From Roseburia faecis (GTDB lineage Bacteria; Bacillota; Clostridia; Lachnospirales; Lachnospiraceae), in NCBI RefSeq assembly GCF_001406815.1, contig NZ_CVRR01000048.1, forward strand, positions 62,001 to 126,000: a DNA stretch of 64,000 nt. Reading direction: 5' to 3'. The position numbers and the translations under genes were made by a program. Below, one piece after another: positions 46,701 through 54,997 of the stretch; position 1 is the first letter of the stretch; the number at the start of each line of letters is the position of its first letter. Under the pieces are notes generated by a model. That model was given only the letters and a program-made list of their open reading frames with translations, had not been told where the DNA came from and did not search any database.

Positions 46701-48318
46701 TTCCACACCGGGTGTATCTTTGATCTCCCCGCCACCACATCACGATATTTATTCCATCGAGGATCTTGAACAGCTGATCTTTGACTTAAAGAATGCAAAC
46801 CGCGATGCAAGAATTTCCGTAAAACTGGTTTCCGAGGCAGGTGTCGGTACCGTAGCAGCCGGTGTTGCAAAAGCCGGTGCACAGGTTGTCCTGATCTCCG
46901 GATATGACGGTGGTACAGGTGCTGCGCCAAGCAGTTCCATCCACAACGCAGGTCTTCCGTGGGAACTTGGTCTGGCAGAGACGCATCAGACACTGATTAT
47001 GAACGGACTGCGTAATAAAGTAAGAATTGAGACAGACGGAAAGCTGATGAGTGGTAAAGACGTGGCCATTGCTGCATGTCTTGGCGCGGAAGAGTTTGGT
47101 TTTGCAACCGCTCCGCTGGTAACCATGGGCTGTGTCATGATGCGTGTATGTAATCTGGATACCTGTCCGGCAGGTATTGCAACCCAGAATCCGGAGCTTC
47201 GTAAGCGTTTCGCAGGAAAACCGGAGTATGTTGAGAACTTCATGCGCTTTATCGCAGAAGAACTTCGGGAGTACATGGCAAAACTTGGTGTCCGCACAGT
47301 GGATGAACTCGTCGGACGAAGCGATTTCTTAAAGGTTCGCGGAGATCTGTCCGAGCGTGAAGCAAAGCTTGACCTGAGCAATATCTTAAATAATCCGTTT
47401 GCAGGAACAAAGCAGAAGGTTATTTTTGATCCGAAGCAGGTATATGATTTCGAACTGGATAAGACCAAAGATATCACGGAGTTCTTAAAACAGTTAAAGC
47501 CGGCACTTGATAAGAAGCAGAAGCGTATGATCGATACCGAAGTAACAAACGTAAACCGTTCGCTTGGAACAATCTTCGGATCAGAGATTACAAAGAAGTA
47601 CGACGATACACTCGATGAGGATACTTTCATTATTAAATGCAGCGGAGCCGGCGGACAGAGTTTTGGTGCCTTTATTCCAAAGGGACTGACACTCGAACTG
47701 GTGGGAGATTCCAACGATTATTTCGGAAAGGGACTTTCCGGCGGAAAGCTGATCGTTTATCCACCGGCAGGAGTAAACTTCAAAAAGGATGAGAACATCA
47801 TTATCGGTAACGTAGCACTGTACGGTGCGACAAGCGGTAAGGCATTCATCAATGGTGTGGCAGGAGAACGTTTCTGTGTCAGAAATTCCGGAGCTACTGC
47901 TGTTGTTGAGGGTGTCGGCGATCATGGATGTGAGTATATGACGGGCGGTCGTGTTGTTATCCTTGGTAAAACCGGAAAGAACTTTGCCGCAGGTATGAGC
48001 GGTGGTATCGCTTATGTACTGGATGAGGACAACGATCTGTACATGCGTACCAACAAGTCTATGGTATTCAGTGAGGAAGTCACCAATAAATATGACGTAT
48101 TAGAGCTCAAAGAAATGATCAAAGAACATGTTACACTGACCAATTCGGAAAAAGGTAAGGAAATTCTCGATCACTTCAGTGAGTATCTGCCGAAGTTTAA
48201 GAAAGTCATCCCATATGATTATAACCGTATGCAGATGGCAATCGTTCAGATGGAAGAAAAAGGTCTGAATGCAGAGCAGGCACAGATTGAGGCATTTTAT
48301 GCCAGCACGAGAGCATAA
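43765..48318 (+). CDS. gltB: Glutamate synthase large subunit
   Basis: 1517 residues from the ATG at 43765 (GAAAGGATAG upstream; the ATG at 43735 lacks a site). A 24-residue propeptide precedes the catalytic Cys25 of DNCGIGAV, which must be exposed by cleavage. Domains: class II glutamine amidotransferase (25 to about 420), central domain, FMN-binding synthase barrel with GGTGAAPSSSIHN, the 3Fe-4S motif VCNLDTCPAGIATQ, and the C-terminal GXGXG beta-helix. It makes two glutamates from glutamine and 2-oxoglutarate with gltD. Full length. Confidence 0.97.
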   Translation: MKEQWNESTATAKGLYDPSFEHDNCGIGAVVNIKGIKTHQTVENALKIVENLKHRAGKDADGKTGDGVGILLQISHKFFKKATEPLGIKLGEERDYGVGMFFFPQDELKTNQAKKMFEVIVEKEGMEFLGWRQVPIHPDKLSDKARGCMPCIMQAFIKRPEDVEKGLDFDRKLYVARRVFEQSNDDSYVASLSSRTIVYKGMFLVEQLRQFFSDLQDKDYESAIATVHSRFSTNTNPSWERAHPNRFIVHNGEINTIRGNADKMLAREETMASGKLRGEFQKVLPVVNTEGSDSAMLDNTLEFLVMSGMDLPLAVMIMIPEPWANNAVMTQKKKDFYQYYATMMEPWDGPASILFSDGDMMGAVLDRNGLRPSRYYITDDDYLILSSEVGVLDIDPTHIVTKDRLRPGKMLLVDTVQGRVIDDDELKERYADKRPYGEWLDSNIVMLKDLKIPNERVPEYTQEERQRMQRAFGYTYESLKDSILPMAKNGIEGTAAMGTDTPLAALSGNREPLFNYFKQLFAQVTNPPIDSIREEVVTSTTVYIGSAGNLLEEKPENCKVLRINNPILTNTDLMKIRNMKVDGFKVETIPIIYYKNTSLEKAVDRLFIEADRAYRDGANILILSDRGVDDNHVAIPSLLAVSALQQYLVKTKKRTSLSLILESGEPREVHHFATLLGFGASAINPYLALDTVKQLIDEHMLDKDYYAAVDDYNHAIITGIVKIAAKMGISTIQSYQGSKIFEALGIDKDVIDKYFTNTVSRIGGISIKDIENDVNTLHSAAYDPLGLETDVTLDSKGRHKMRSGADAHLYNPATIHLLQQSTKRGDYEMFKQYTSLVDEEEKHTNLRGLMDFEYPKKGVKLEEVESVDSIVTRFKTGAMSYGSISKEAHETLAIAMNHLHGKSNTGEGGEDKDRLTVGPDGKNRCSAIKQVASGRFGVTSRYLTSAQEIQIKMAQGAKPGEGGHLPGKKVYPWIARTRLSTPGVSLISPPPHHDIYSIEDLEQLIFDLKNANRDARISVKLVSEAGVGTVAAGVAKAGAQVVLISGYDGGTGAAPSSSIHNAGLPWELGLAETHQTLIMNGLRNKVRIETDGKLMSGKDVAIAACLGAEEFGFATAPLVTMGCVMMRVCNLDTCPAGIATQNPELRKRFAGKPEYVENFMRFIAEELREYMAKLGVRTVDELVGRSDFLKVRGDLSEREAKLDLSNILNNPFAGTKQKVIFDPKQVYDFELDKTKDITEFLKQLKPALDKKQKRMIDTEVTNVNRSLGTIFGSEITKKYDDTLDEDTFIIKCSGAGGQSFGAFIPKGLTLELVGDSNDYFGKGLSGGKLIVYPPAGVNFKKDENIIIGNVALYGATSGKAFINGVAGERFCVRNSGATAVVEGVGDHGCEYMTGGRVVILGKTGKNFAAGMSGGIAYVLDEDNDLYMRTNKSMVFSEEVTNKYDVLELKEMIKEHVTLTNSEKGKEILDHFSEYLPKFKKVIPYDYNRMQMAIVQMEEKGLNAEQAQIEAFYASTRA

Positions 48319-48332
48319 GGAGGGAAGAAACA

Positions 48333-49826
48333 ATGGGAAAGCCAACAGGATTTATGGAATACGACAGATGTGAGGCGCGTTCGGTGGAACCAAAGGAACG
48401 AATCAAAAATTTTGATGAATTCCACATCTTCCTTTCCAAAGAAAAACAAAGAGAGCAGGCAGCACGCTGTATGGATTGCGGTGTCCCGTTCTGTCAGTCG
48501 GGTATGACTGTTGCCGGAATGACTTCCGGCTGCCCGCTACACAATCTGGTACCGGAGTGGAACGATCTGCTTTATACCGGAAACTATCAGCAGGCATATA
48601 ACCGTCTGCACAAGACAAATAATTTCCCGGAGTTTACCTCCCGTGTATGTCCGGCTCTGTGTGAGAAGGCATGTACCTGTGGACACTGGGGAGATCCGGT
48701 ATCTGTCCGGGACAATGAGCATGGAATCATTGAGACGGCATACAAAGAAGGTTATGCCGGACCACATATTCCAAAGGTTCGTACCGGAAAGAAAGTTGCC
48801 ATCATCGGTTCCGGTCCTTCCGGACTGGCAGCAGCAGATCAGCTGAACCAGAGAGGACATGATGTTACGGTATATGAGAGAGATGACCGTGTCGGCGGAC
48901 TTCTGATGTATGGTATTCCGAATATGAAGCTCGAAAAGCAGATCATTGACCGTAAGATCAATGTTATGAAAGAAGAGGGCGTGAAGTTTATCACAGGCTG
49001 TAATGTCGGTGTGGATGTCAAGAGTGCAGAGCTGTTAAAAGAGTATGACAGAGTCATCCTCTGCTGTGGAGCAAAGCATGCGCGTGATATCAAGGCAGCA
49101 GGTCGTGATGCAGAAGGAATCTATTTTGCAGTCGATTATCTGTCACGCAACACAAAGAGCCTTTTGGATTCCAATTTTAAGGACAACAAATTTATTTCCG
49201 CAAAGGGAAAAAATGTTGTGATCATCGGTGGCGGTGATACCGGAAATGACTGTGTGGGAACGGCTATCCGTCAGGGTGCAAAGTCTGTAACCCAGCTGGA
49301 GATGATGCCATGTCCACCGGCAGAGCGGGCAGCAAATAACCCATGGCCGGAGTGGCCGAAGGTGTTAAAGACCGACTATGGCCAGGAAGAAGCGATTGCA
49401 TGTTTCGGTACAGATCCACGAATCTATCAGACAACCGTAAAGGAATTCCATAAGGATAAGAACGGCAAGTTGAATGGTCTGACAATCGTCAGACTTGAGA
49501 GCAAGGTGGATGAGAAGACCGGACGCAGAAATATGGTGGAGGTTTCCGGTTCCGAGAAGAAGATTCCGGCCGAACTGGTACTGATTGCTGCAGGATTCCT
49601 TGGAACAGAGGAATACATTGCAAAGGCATTCGGTGTAGAGCTGAACCAGAGAACAAATGTAGCTACAGAGCCTGGAACATATGCAACAAATGTAAAGAAC
49701 GTATTTGTTGCGGGAGATATGCACAGAGGACAGTCACTGGTTGTCTGGGCAATTCGTGAGGGCCGCGAGGTGGCACATGACGTGGATACAAGTCTGATGG
49801 GATATTCTTATCTGTCCGTACAGTAA
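48333..49826 (+). CDS. gltD: Glutamate synthase small subunit
   Basis: 497 residues, starting 14 bases after gltB with AAGGAGGG. The N-terminal 4Fe-4S region has CMDCGVPFCQSG and CPALCEKACTCG. IIGSGPSGLAAADQL binds FAD and IIGGGDTGNDCVG binds NADPH. GVELNQRTN and NVFVAGDMHRGQSLVV match the flavin-binding end. It passes electrons from NAD(P)H to the large subunit. Confidence 0.97.
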   Translation: MGKPTGFMEYDRCEARSVEPKERIKNFDEFHIFLSKEKQREQAARCMDCGVPFCQSGMTVAGMTSGCPLHNLVPEWNDLLYTGNYQQAYNRLHKTNNFPEFTSRVCPALCEKACTCGHWGDPVSVRDNEHGIIETAYKEGYAGPHIPKVRTGKKVAIIGSGPSGLAAADQLNQRGHDVTVYERDDRVGGLLMYGIPNMKLEKQIIDRKINVMKEEGVKFITGCNVGVDVKSAELLKEYDRVILCCGAKHARDIKAAGRDAEGIYFAVDYLSRNTKSLLDSNFKDNKFISAKGKNVVIIGGGDTGNDCVGTAIRQGAKSVTQLEMMPCPPAERAANNPWPEWPKVLKTDYGQEEAIACFGTDPRIYQTTVKEFHKDKNGKLNGLTIVRLESKVDEKTGRRNMVEVSGSEKKIPAELVLIAAGFLGTEEYIAKAFGVELNQRTNVATEPGTYATNVKNVFVAGDMHRGQSLVVWAIREGREVAHDVDTSLMGYSYLSVQ

Positions 49827-50105
49827 AATAGAGACTTATGGCTGGTGCATAGCCATATGATTTTTGGGAGTCATCTGAAACAGATGGCTCCTTTTTTACC
49901 TCTTGTGGGCTTCACGCAGTTATTCTTATTTTTATCGCAGTATATCTGGTGGCAAGCAAAATGCACATGATACTTTGAACACAGCAATGCAGGCGGACAT
50001 GTGGAATGTAAAGGTCAGGGCAGCAGTGATCCGGATGCTCCGTGTGTGGAACTGCAGATCTCAAGCAGTTTTGGACAGACTTGTATAATTTTTGGATAAT
50101 TCTGC
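49827..50105. other. Intergenic region between gltD and the chemotaxis receptor
   Basis: Contains the gltD terminator. From about 49960 to 50094 one frame reads YFEHSNAGGHVECKGQGSSD and on to QTCIIFG-stop, which looks protein-like but has no start or ribosome site; it may be a gene remnant. The overlapping 61-residue ATG frame at 49903 has no ribosome site and looks random. Confidence 0.4.
49867..49897 (+). terminator. Terminator after gltD
   Basis: GGAGTCATCTG/CAGATGGCTCC with AAA loop and TTTTTT; a second small ATGGCT/AGCCAT hairpin lies just upstream at 49841. Confidence 0.9.
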
Positions 50106-50134
50106 TTGATATTATGTACATTTTGATGTAGAAT
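50106..50134 (+). promoter_or_regulatory. Promoter of the chemotaxis receptor gene
   Basis: TTGATA (50106-50111), 17 bases, TAGAAT (50129-50134), 37 bases before the start codon. A motility-sigma (TAAA...GCCGATAA-type) box was not seen. Confidence 0.55.
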
Positions 50135-50171
50135 TATAGACAAATAGTATACGATACATAGGAGGAAACGT

Positions 50172-51431
50172 ATGCGTAAGAATTACTTTCAAAATGTGAA
50201 AATTGCGGATAAGCTGAAAATGGTTATGAAAGCAATTTTTGCAATTTTACTGGTGAACAATATTCTGTTTGCAATTTTAATGCTTGTATTTGGACATCCG
50301 GTATGGATTATCATTCCTGTCATTGCAGTAGTTGGTATGCCATTGCTTTCCAAAATGATCATTCAGGAACTGACAGAAAATATTCTTGAACCGTTAGACC
50401 AGATAGAAAAGGCCGCAGATGACATGGCACACGGAAATCTCGAAATTGATATTTCTTATCAGGGGGAAGATGAACTGGGAAAGCTTGCAGAAAGTTTCCG
50501 CAATACATCTTTTTATTTAAGGGGTGTTGTGGACGATATCAATCAGCTCCTTACAGAGTTTGCAAAAGGAAACTTTGATGCGAGATCCCATGATATTGAA
50601 GCCTATCAGGGAAATTTCGGTGAAATTTTAAAGAAACTGGAAGCGACAGAAAATAATCTGAGCCAGACGATCAAAAATGTACAGGAATCTTCCAATCAGG
50701 TATCCGCAGGAGCTGACCAGCTGGCACAGAGTGCGCAGGGACTGGCAGAGGGAGCTACCGATCAGGCAGCGGCAGTACAGCAGCTGACATCTTCGGTTGC
50801 CGAGGTTGCTACACATATCGAAGAAAATACAAAGTCTACAGACAGTGTACATGACCAGGCAAAGCGGGTTGCAATCAAGGCAGACAGCGGAAGTGCAAAG
50901 ATGAAAGAACTGGTCGAAGCCATGCAGCATATTTCAGAGACCACCAATGATATCCAGGTTGTCATCGGAAAGATTGAAAGCATTGCCAGCCAGACAAACC
51001 TGTTGTCTTTAAATGCATCCATTGAGGCTGCGCGTGCCGGTGAAGCAGGAAAAGGATTTGCGGTTGTTGCAGAACAGATTAAAAACCTTGCGGAAGAGAG
51101 TGCTTCTTCGGCAGAAGAAACCCGTGTCATGCTGACAAACAGTCTGAATCAGGTGGGTGTCGGAAGCTCTGTTGCAGATGAGACTTCCCAGTTTATGTCG
51201 GAAATGATCGAACAGCTGGATGCGGTTGTTATGGAGGTGGCTAAGATCCGTCAGATTTCTGATCAGCAGGCAGAATCGGTAAAGCAGATTTCCGCTGCTG
51301 TTGAGCAGGTAAACGGGGTTGTGCAGTCTAATTCTGCTACTTCTGAAGAAGTATCTGCAACCAGTGAAGAACTTTCTGCATCTGCTGAAAGTCTGGATGA
51401 GATGGTATCTGATTTTGTTCTTCGTAAATAA
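50172..51431 (+). CDS. Methyl-accepting chemotaxis protein without extracellular sensor domain
   Basis: 419 residues. Two hydrophobic segments (about 18-43 and 47-66) are separated by only a few residues, so there is almost no extracellular sensor. A HAMP domain (about 70-125) and the signalling domain follow; the CheA/CheW hairpin tip holds [21 protein letters not shown]. Flanking heptads carry the methylation sites. It probably senses a cytoplasmic or membrane cue. It has its own promoter; no other chemotaxis gene is next to it. Ribosome site GGAGG. Confidence 0.93.
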   Translation: MRKNYFQNVKIADKLKMVMKAIFAILLVNNILFAILMLVFGHPVWIIIPVIAVVGMPLLSKMIIQELTENILEPLDQIEKAADDMAHGNLEIDISYQGEDELGKLAESFRNTSFYLRGVVDDINQLLTEFAKGNFDARSHDIEAYQGNFGEILKKLEATENNLSQTIKNVQESSNQVSAGADQLAQSAQGLAEGATDQAAAVQQLTSSVAEVATHIEENTKSTDSVHDQAKRVAIKADSGSAKMKELVEAMQHISETTNDIQVVIGKIESIASQTNLLSLNASIEAARAGEAGKGFAVVAEQIKNLAEESASSAEETRVMLTNSLNQVGVGSSVADETSQFMSEMIEQLDAVVMEVAKIRQISDQQAESVKQISAAVEQVNGVVQSNSATSEEVSATSEELSASAESLDEMVSDFVLRK

Positions 51432-51475
51432 GATACGAACAGATGACTGGCACATTGTACAGATGAGGTGATTTT

Positions 51476-51934
51476 ATGCCGTCGATCATGGTGTATACGG
51501 AAGAAACATTTTATTATACAGACGGAATCCGTGTTGTTGCGCGGGAAGAATATATGCGGCCGGATGTTACGGAACTGAGTTTCTACCGGAAAGAAGGTTT
51601 CTGGTTTGGATTTGAAGCTCCGTATTCTATTTATACCATGCAGGGAATCCGGGCATTGATTGAGTTGAAACTCAGACAATACGATTGTACACCGGAATTT
51701 CGCTATACGCGTAAGAAAATTGAATATAGTTACAGTGAAAAAAAGATTCTCGATTCCGTGATTTTTTATATCACGAAATCCGATCAGCCGGGAGTTTTGT
51801 CTGTGATGGAGGAAATTAATCATTCCACTCATCTGTGTTTCTGGAACATGAAAGTGCCATACCATGATTTTGGGGAAATCCGTAAACATACCGATGCGGT
51901 ATTTTACGGAATGTTTCAACAAAAAGCGCAATAG
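51476..51934 (+). CDS. Hypothetical protein between receptor and acyltransferase
   Basis: 152 residues, ATG after GAGGTGATTTT. Rich in aromatic residues and alternating charge (TEETFYYTDGIRVV; YRKEGFWFGFEAP; IFYITKSDQPG), suggesting a compact beta/alpha fold. No signal peptide or membrane segment, and I recognise no family. It is 44 bases after the chemotaxis gene and may share its transcript. Confidence 0.65.
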   Translation: MPSIMVYTEETFYYTDGIRVVAREEYMRPDVTELSFYRKEGFWFGFEAPYSIYTMQGIRALIELKLRQYDCTPEFRYTRKKIEYSYSEKKILDSVIFYITKSDQPGVLSVMEEINHSTHLCFWNMKVPYHDFGEIRKHTDAVFYGMFQQKAQ

Positions 51935-51937
51935 TTC

Positions 51938-51965
51938 TTGACTTTTTCGGCAAAAGTTCTATAAT
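51938..51965 (+). promoter_or_regulatory. Promoter of the acyltransferase gene
   Basis: TTGACT (51938-51943), 16 bases, perfect TATAAT (51960-51965), 29 bases before the start codon. Confidence 0.65.
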
Positions 51966-51993
51966 ACATTCTCGGTAATAGAGGATGTGTCGA

Positions 51994-53019
51994 ATGAATA
52001 AAGAGAGAGATTATTTTTTTGATAATTTGAAAGCGGTATTGATATTCTTGGTCGTGCTGGGACATTTTTTGCTCCCTATCCACGGAGAAAGTGTTCTTGT
52101 GGTGGTAAAGCGCCTGATCTATGTATTTCATATGCCGCTTTTTGTATTTGTGTCAGGTTATTTTGCAAAGAAAATATATAAAAACGGGCAGTATAATTTT
52201 AAAAAAATATTGTATCTGATCAAGGCGTACATCATATTTGTTATTGCAATTCAGATAGTATATGCACTGTGTGGATTCCGGGATTTCTCAGAGATTAATT
52301 TTTTCTCGCAGAGTGGGGCGCCGTGGTATCTGTTTGCCATGATTGTGTGGTATCTTACCATTCCTGTCATCCGGAAGTACAAAGAGATACCGGTATTAAT
52401 CGTGACGGTTGCGCTGGCCCTGATCGCCGGATATTTCAAAAATATCGGCGATTTTTTGTGCATGTCCCGTATTCTGGTATTTGGTCCGTTCTTTTATCTG
52501 GGATATTATATGGAACAACCGGTGCTTGAACGGGCATTGCGACCGGTTTACCGGAGAGTTGTTGTACCGGCTGCTGTGGCAATCTGTGCGGGGATTCTGG
52601 CGTTTGGCTCAAAGTTAAAAGATGAGCTTGGCATGGTCTATGAAAACATTTCCTATTATGAACTGGATGATGTGTGGGAAGGACCGTTTGTCCGTCTGGC
52701 ACTGATGATTGCCGCGTTTCTGATTTCGTGGGCGATTATGTTTTTTGTGCCGCGTGGGAAAACCTGTCTGTCAGTGATTGGACAGAATACGATGCCGGTA
52801 TATATGCTGCACCGGATCCTGCGGGATATCCTGATGTTTGCGGGAATCTATGACTATCTCGGAGACTGGGGATGGTTTGCGCTGTTTGTTCTGATTTGTC
52901 TGAGTATCTGCGTGATTTACCTGCTTATTAATCCAAAGGTAGTAAATCAGGTAAATAAGATTCTGACACTGTATACCCCGCGGCTGTGGGGCAGAATACG
53001 CCGGAATCAGGAGATATAA
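51994..53019 (+). CDS. Membrane-bound acyltransferase (OafA/WecH family)
   Basis: 341 residues from ATG 51994, about 8 bases after GAGGA; ATG 51985 is an alternative overlapping that site. DYFFDNLKAVLIFLVVLGHF with the catalytic-type His, and about ten membrane helices, fit the acyltransferase-3 family (O-acetylation of sugars or peptidoglycan). YVFHMPLFVFVSGYF is the second typical motif. The target is unknown; a surface polysaccharide or wall glycan is likely from the family. Confidence 0.88.
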   Translation: MNKERDYFFDNLKAVLIFLVVLGHFLLPIHGESVLVVVKRLIYVFHMPLFVFVSGYFAKKIYKNGQYNFKKILYLIKAYIIFVIAIQIVYALCGFRDFSEINFFSQSGAPWYLFAMIVWYLTIPVIRKYKEIPVLIVTVALALIAGYFKNIGDFLCMSRILVFGPFFYLGYYMEQPVLERALRPVYRRVVVPAAVAICAGILAFGSKLKDELGMVYENISYYELDDVWEGPFVRLALMIAAFLISWAIMFFVPRGKTCLSVIGQNTMPVYMLHRILRDILMFAGIYDYLGDWGWFALFVLICLSICVIYLLINPKVVNQVNKILTLYTPRLWGRIRRNQEI

Positions 53020-53038
53020 AGGAATCGTAGATTGACGT

Positions 53039-53092
53039 TTCCTCCTATATTTTCTAAGCTTAGAACCAGAAAGATATAGGAGGAATTTTTTT
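53039..53092 (+). terminator. Terminator-like hairpin that also hides a ribosome site
   Basis: TTCCTCCTATAT (53039-53050) pairs perfectly with ATATAGGAGGAA (53074-53085); TTTC/GAAA extends the stem inside. Seven T bases follow. It ends the acyltransferase transcript, and its right arm contains AGGAGG placed 8 bases before the ATG at 53093. Confidence 0.8.
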
Positions 53093-53197
53093 ATGGATGC
53101 AAAAAAGTTTGGAGTACTCTGGTATTATGGAGAAATGTCTGCACGGATACTTAATGGTGTAACGGCACAGCGTATGATAGAAGTAATTCGTATTTGA
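53093..53197 (+). CDS. Possible 34-residue ORF with hairpin-masked ribosome site
   Basis: Starts eight bases after AGGAGG; begins MDAKKFGVLWYYGEMSARIL and ends at a TGA that overlaps the -35 box of the next promoter. No similarity recognised. It may be a remnant or a small regulated peptide; the perfect ribosome site inside the stem is the main argument that it is real. Confidence 0.35.
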   Translation: MDAKKFGVLWYYGEMSARILNGVTAQRMIEVIRI

Positions 53198-53222
53198 CAA
53201 TTCCAAAAAATGATTATATAGT
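53194..53222 (+). promoter_or_regulatory. Promoter of the tandem hemerythrin gene
   Basis: Consensus TTGACA (53194-53199), 17 bases, TATAGT (53217-53222), 57 bases before the start codon. Confidence 0.8.
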
Positions 53223-53278
53223 GGCAGAAAAGAACTTTTGTTTTCACAGAGAAAATACACTGAGGGAGGAACGTAATA

Positions 53279-54082
53279 ATGTACGAATTTACGCAGGATT
53301 GTCTGACGGGCATCGACCAGATCGATGAAGAGCACCGAAAACTGTTTTCGCTGATCAATGAAGCGGTTGAACTGCCGAAAGAAGCACGCACACCACAGAC
53401 GGTAAAAAATATACTGGAACATTTAAGTGATTATGCCGTAAACCATTTTGCACACGAAGAAGCCTATATGGAGGCACAGAACGATCCGGAACTGCCGTTG
53501 CAGAAAAAAGAGCATCAGGCATTTGCCGATCACGTAAAACTTCTGGAAAAGCAGCCACTCACCGGGGAGAATGCATCGGCGATGCTCGATGAGATTCTGA
53601 CCTATCTGGTACGCTGGCTGTACCGGCATATTTTAAGCAGTGACATGATGATCGGGAAAATGCAGAAAGAAGATCCGTTTGTGTTTACCGCGAAATATTA
53701 TACGGGAATTGAACTGGTAGACAGGGAACACCGGAAGCTGTTTGAGATTATCGGAGAGGTAAATGCACTGATCCATAACGACCTGCTTCATGACAAATAC
53801 GATGAAATTGTACGTCTGCTGGATGAACTCCGGGAATATACCAAGTTTCATTTTGAAGATGAAGAGGCCTATATGCAGAAAATCAACAGCCCGATGCTTG
53901 AAGCGCAAAAGAGGGCGCATCAGGCATTTGTGGACAAGCTGATGAGTATCGATCTGGATAAGCTGGAAGAAATTGATGACAACCAGCAGGAATATCTGCA
54001 TGAGCTGATCGAGTTCCTCGGCGGATGGCTGATCAATCATATTTTAAAGATGGATACGCAGATTGAAAAGACAGAGCAGTAA
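53279..54082 (+). CDS. Tandem bacteriohemerythrin-like protein (two domains)
   Basis: 267 residues made of two hemerythrin domains (about 1-125 and 135-262). Each has the first His (IDEEHRKLF; VDREHRKLF), the HxxxE pair (HFAHEEAYM; HFEDEEAYM), a later His (KKEHQAF; KRAHQAF) and HxxxxD (HILSSD; HILKMD). In both, the position four before the later His is Gln instead of the usual ligand His of HxxxH. Hemerythrins bind O2 at a di-iron site; in a strict anaerobe this suggests oxygen or NO sensing or scavenging. Own promoter and terminator. Confidence 0.9.
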   Translation: MYEFTQDCLTGIDQIDEEHRKLFSLINEAVELPKEARTPQTVKNILEHLSDYAVNHFAHEEAYMEAQNDPELPLQKKEHQAFADHVKLLEKQPLTGENASAMLDEILTYLVRWLYRHILSSDMMIGKMQKEDPFVFTAKYYTGIELVDREHRKLFEIIGEVNALIHNDLLHDKYDEIVRLLDELREYTKFHFEDEEAYMQKINSPMLEAQKRAHQAFVDKLMSIDLDKLEEIDDNQQEYLHELIEFLGGWLINHILKMDTQIEKTEQ

Positions 54083-54090
54083 GTATTATG

Positions 54091-54121
54091 TGCGGTGAAA
54101 GGATTATTTTCACCGCATTTT
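54091..54121 (+). terminator. Terminator after the hemerythrin gene
   Basis: TGCGGTGAAA/TTTCACCGCA, loop GGATTAT with following TTTT. Confidence 0.85.
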
Positions 54122-54160
54122 AATATGTCAATTTAATATGAAACTTATATAGAAAATACG

Positions 54161-54189
54161 TTATCCTTTTTAAAAATATTCTTTATAAT
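54161..54189 (+). promoter_or_regulatory. Candidate promoter of the gene at 54227
   Basis: TTATCC (54161-54166), 17 bases, perfect TATAAT (54184-54189). Confidence 0.5.
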
Positions 54190-54226
54190 AAAAGATAGCG
54201 AGATTGAGAAAAGGAAGTGTATTTTT

Positions 54227-54979
54227 ATGGCAACAATTTTTCCAAGGGAACAGAAGGCAAAAATGCTTTTTGAAAAGATTAAAGAGAATCCGCAGGCATG
54301 TGAGCGCCTGATGGAAACGTTTTATGATGCGCTCGGAGTGGGCGATGATTATGAGGGCAACGGTCTTTCTGCGGAGCAGTTCGCAACCGCACTGTTTCGT
54401 TCTTATGAGGAAAAGGATCTGACGGCGTTTCTGATGGCAATCTGCCAGAACAGTATGTTTGATCTGCTGCGGAATTCGTTTCTGGCTCCGTTTCGTTTTA
54501 ATGCCAATGGTCAGACAAATCCCTATATCCTGACGGATGAGGATGGAAAATTAATTCCGGATATCAAATTTCATGTCAGTGACAAAAATTATGAGCAGTT
54601 TTTTAAGGTATTTCAAAAGAGTGAACAGGTGAAGATGTATCTGGCATACGGATTCCGTAAACGGCATTGTTATGACAGAGATACCATGGAAGCACAGGAA
54701 ATCCGTATGGGAGAGCATATCGGAGTGCTGCTTGTCTATGAAATGCCGGATACGGTAAAAATACAGGAGACAGAAGCGCAGGCATATGCGGCCATCTGGG
54801 ATATCCTGATGGATCTGCAGAAATCCCTGCCACGTTCGGTCGTTTATTACGGACAGGATTCCATGGAAAATAAGGGAAACCGTTACGATGCACTTGGGGT
54901 GTTTTTGCCGATGTACCATTTTCGGAAGGCATTGGAGAAAAACATTGATATTGCAAACAAAATTGTATTGATGCATTAA
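54227..54979 (+). CDS. Hypothetical cytoplasmic protein
   Basis: 250 residues with no signal or membrane segment. MATIFPREQKAKMLFEKI and LMETFYDALGVG start an alpha-helical N-terminal part (1-90); the rest alternates beta and alpha (VYYGQDSMENKGNRYDALGV). No motif I recognise. It has its own promoter and lies 18 bases before the ThrE-like exporter, so it may belong to that transcript. AAGGAAG precedes the ATG. Confidence 0.65.
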   Translation: MATIFPREQKAKMLFEKIKENPQACERLMETFYDALGVGDDYEGNGLSAEQFATALFRSYEEKDLTAFLMAICQNSMFDLLRNSFLAPFRFNANGQTNPYILTDEDGKLIPDIKFHVSDKNYEQFFKVFQKSEQVKMYLAYGFRKRHCYDRDTMEAQEIRMGEHIGVLLVYEMPDTVKIQETEAQAYAAIWDILMDLQKSLPRSVVYYGQDSMENKGNRYDALGVFLPMYHFRKALEKNIDIANKIVLMH

Positions 54980-54997
54980 GAAAGAGGATGATGATTC

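Noticed and set aside
46986-47714. A 242-residue minus-strand ORF inside gltB
   Set aside because: Antisense shadow with serine/phenylalanine-rich random composition.
49903-50088. A 61-residue ORF between gltD and the chemotaxis receptor
   Set aside because: No ribosome site, unusual composition, and a different frame of the same stretch looks more protein-like.
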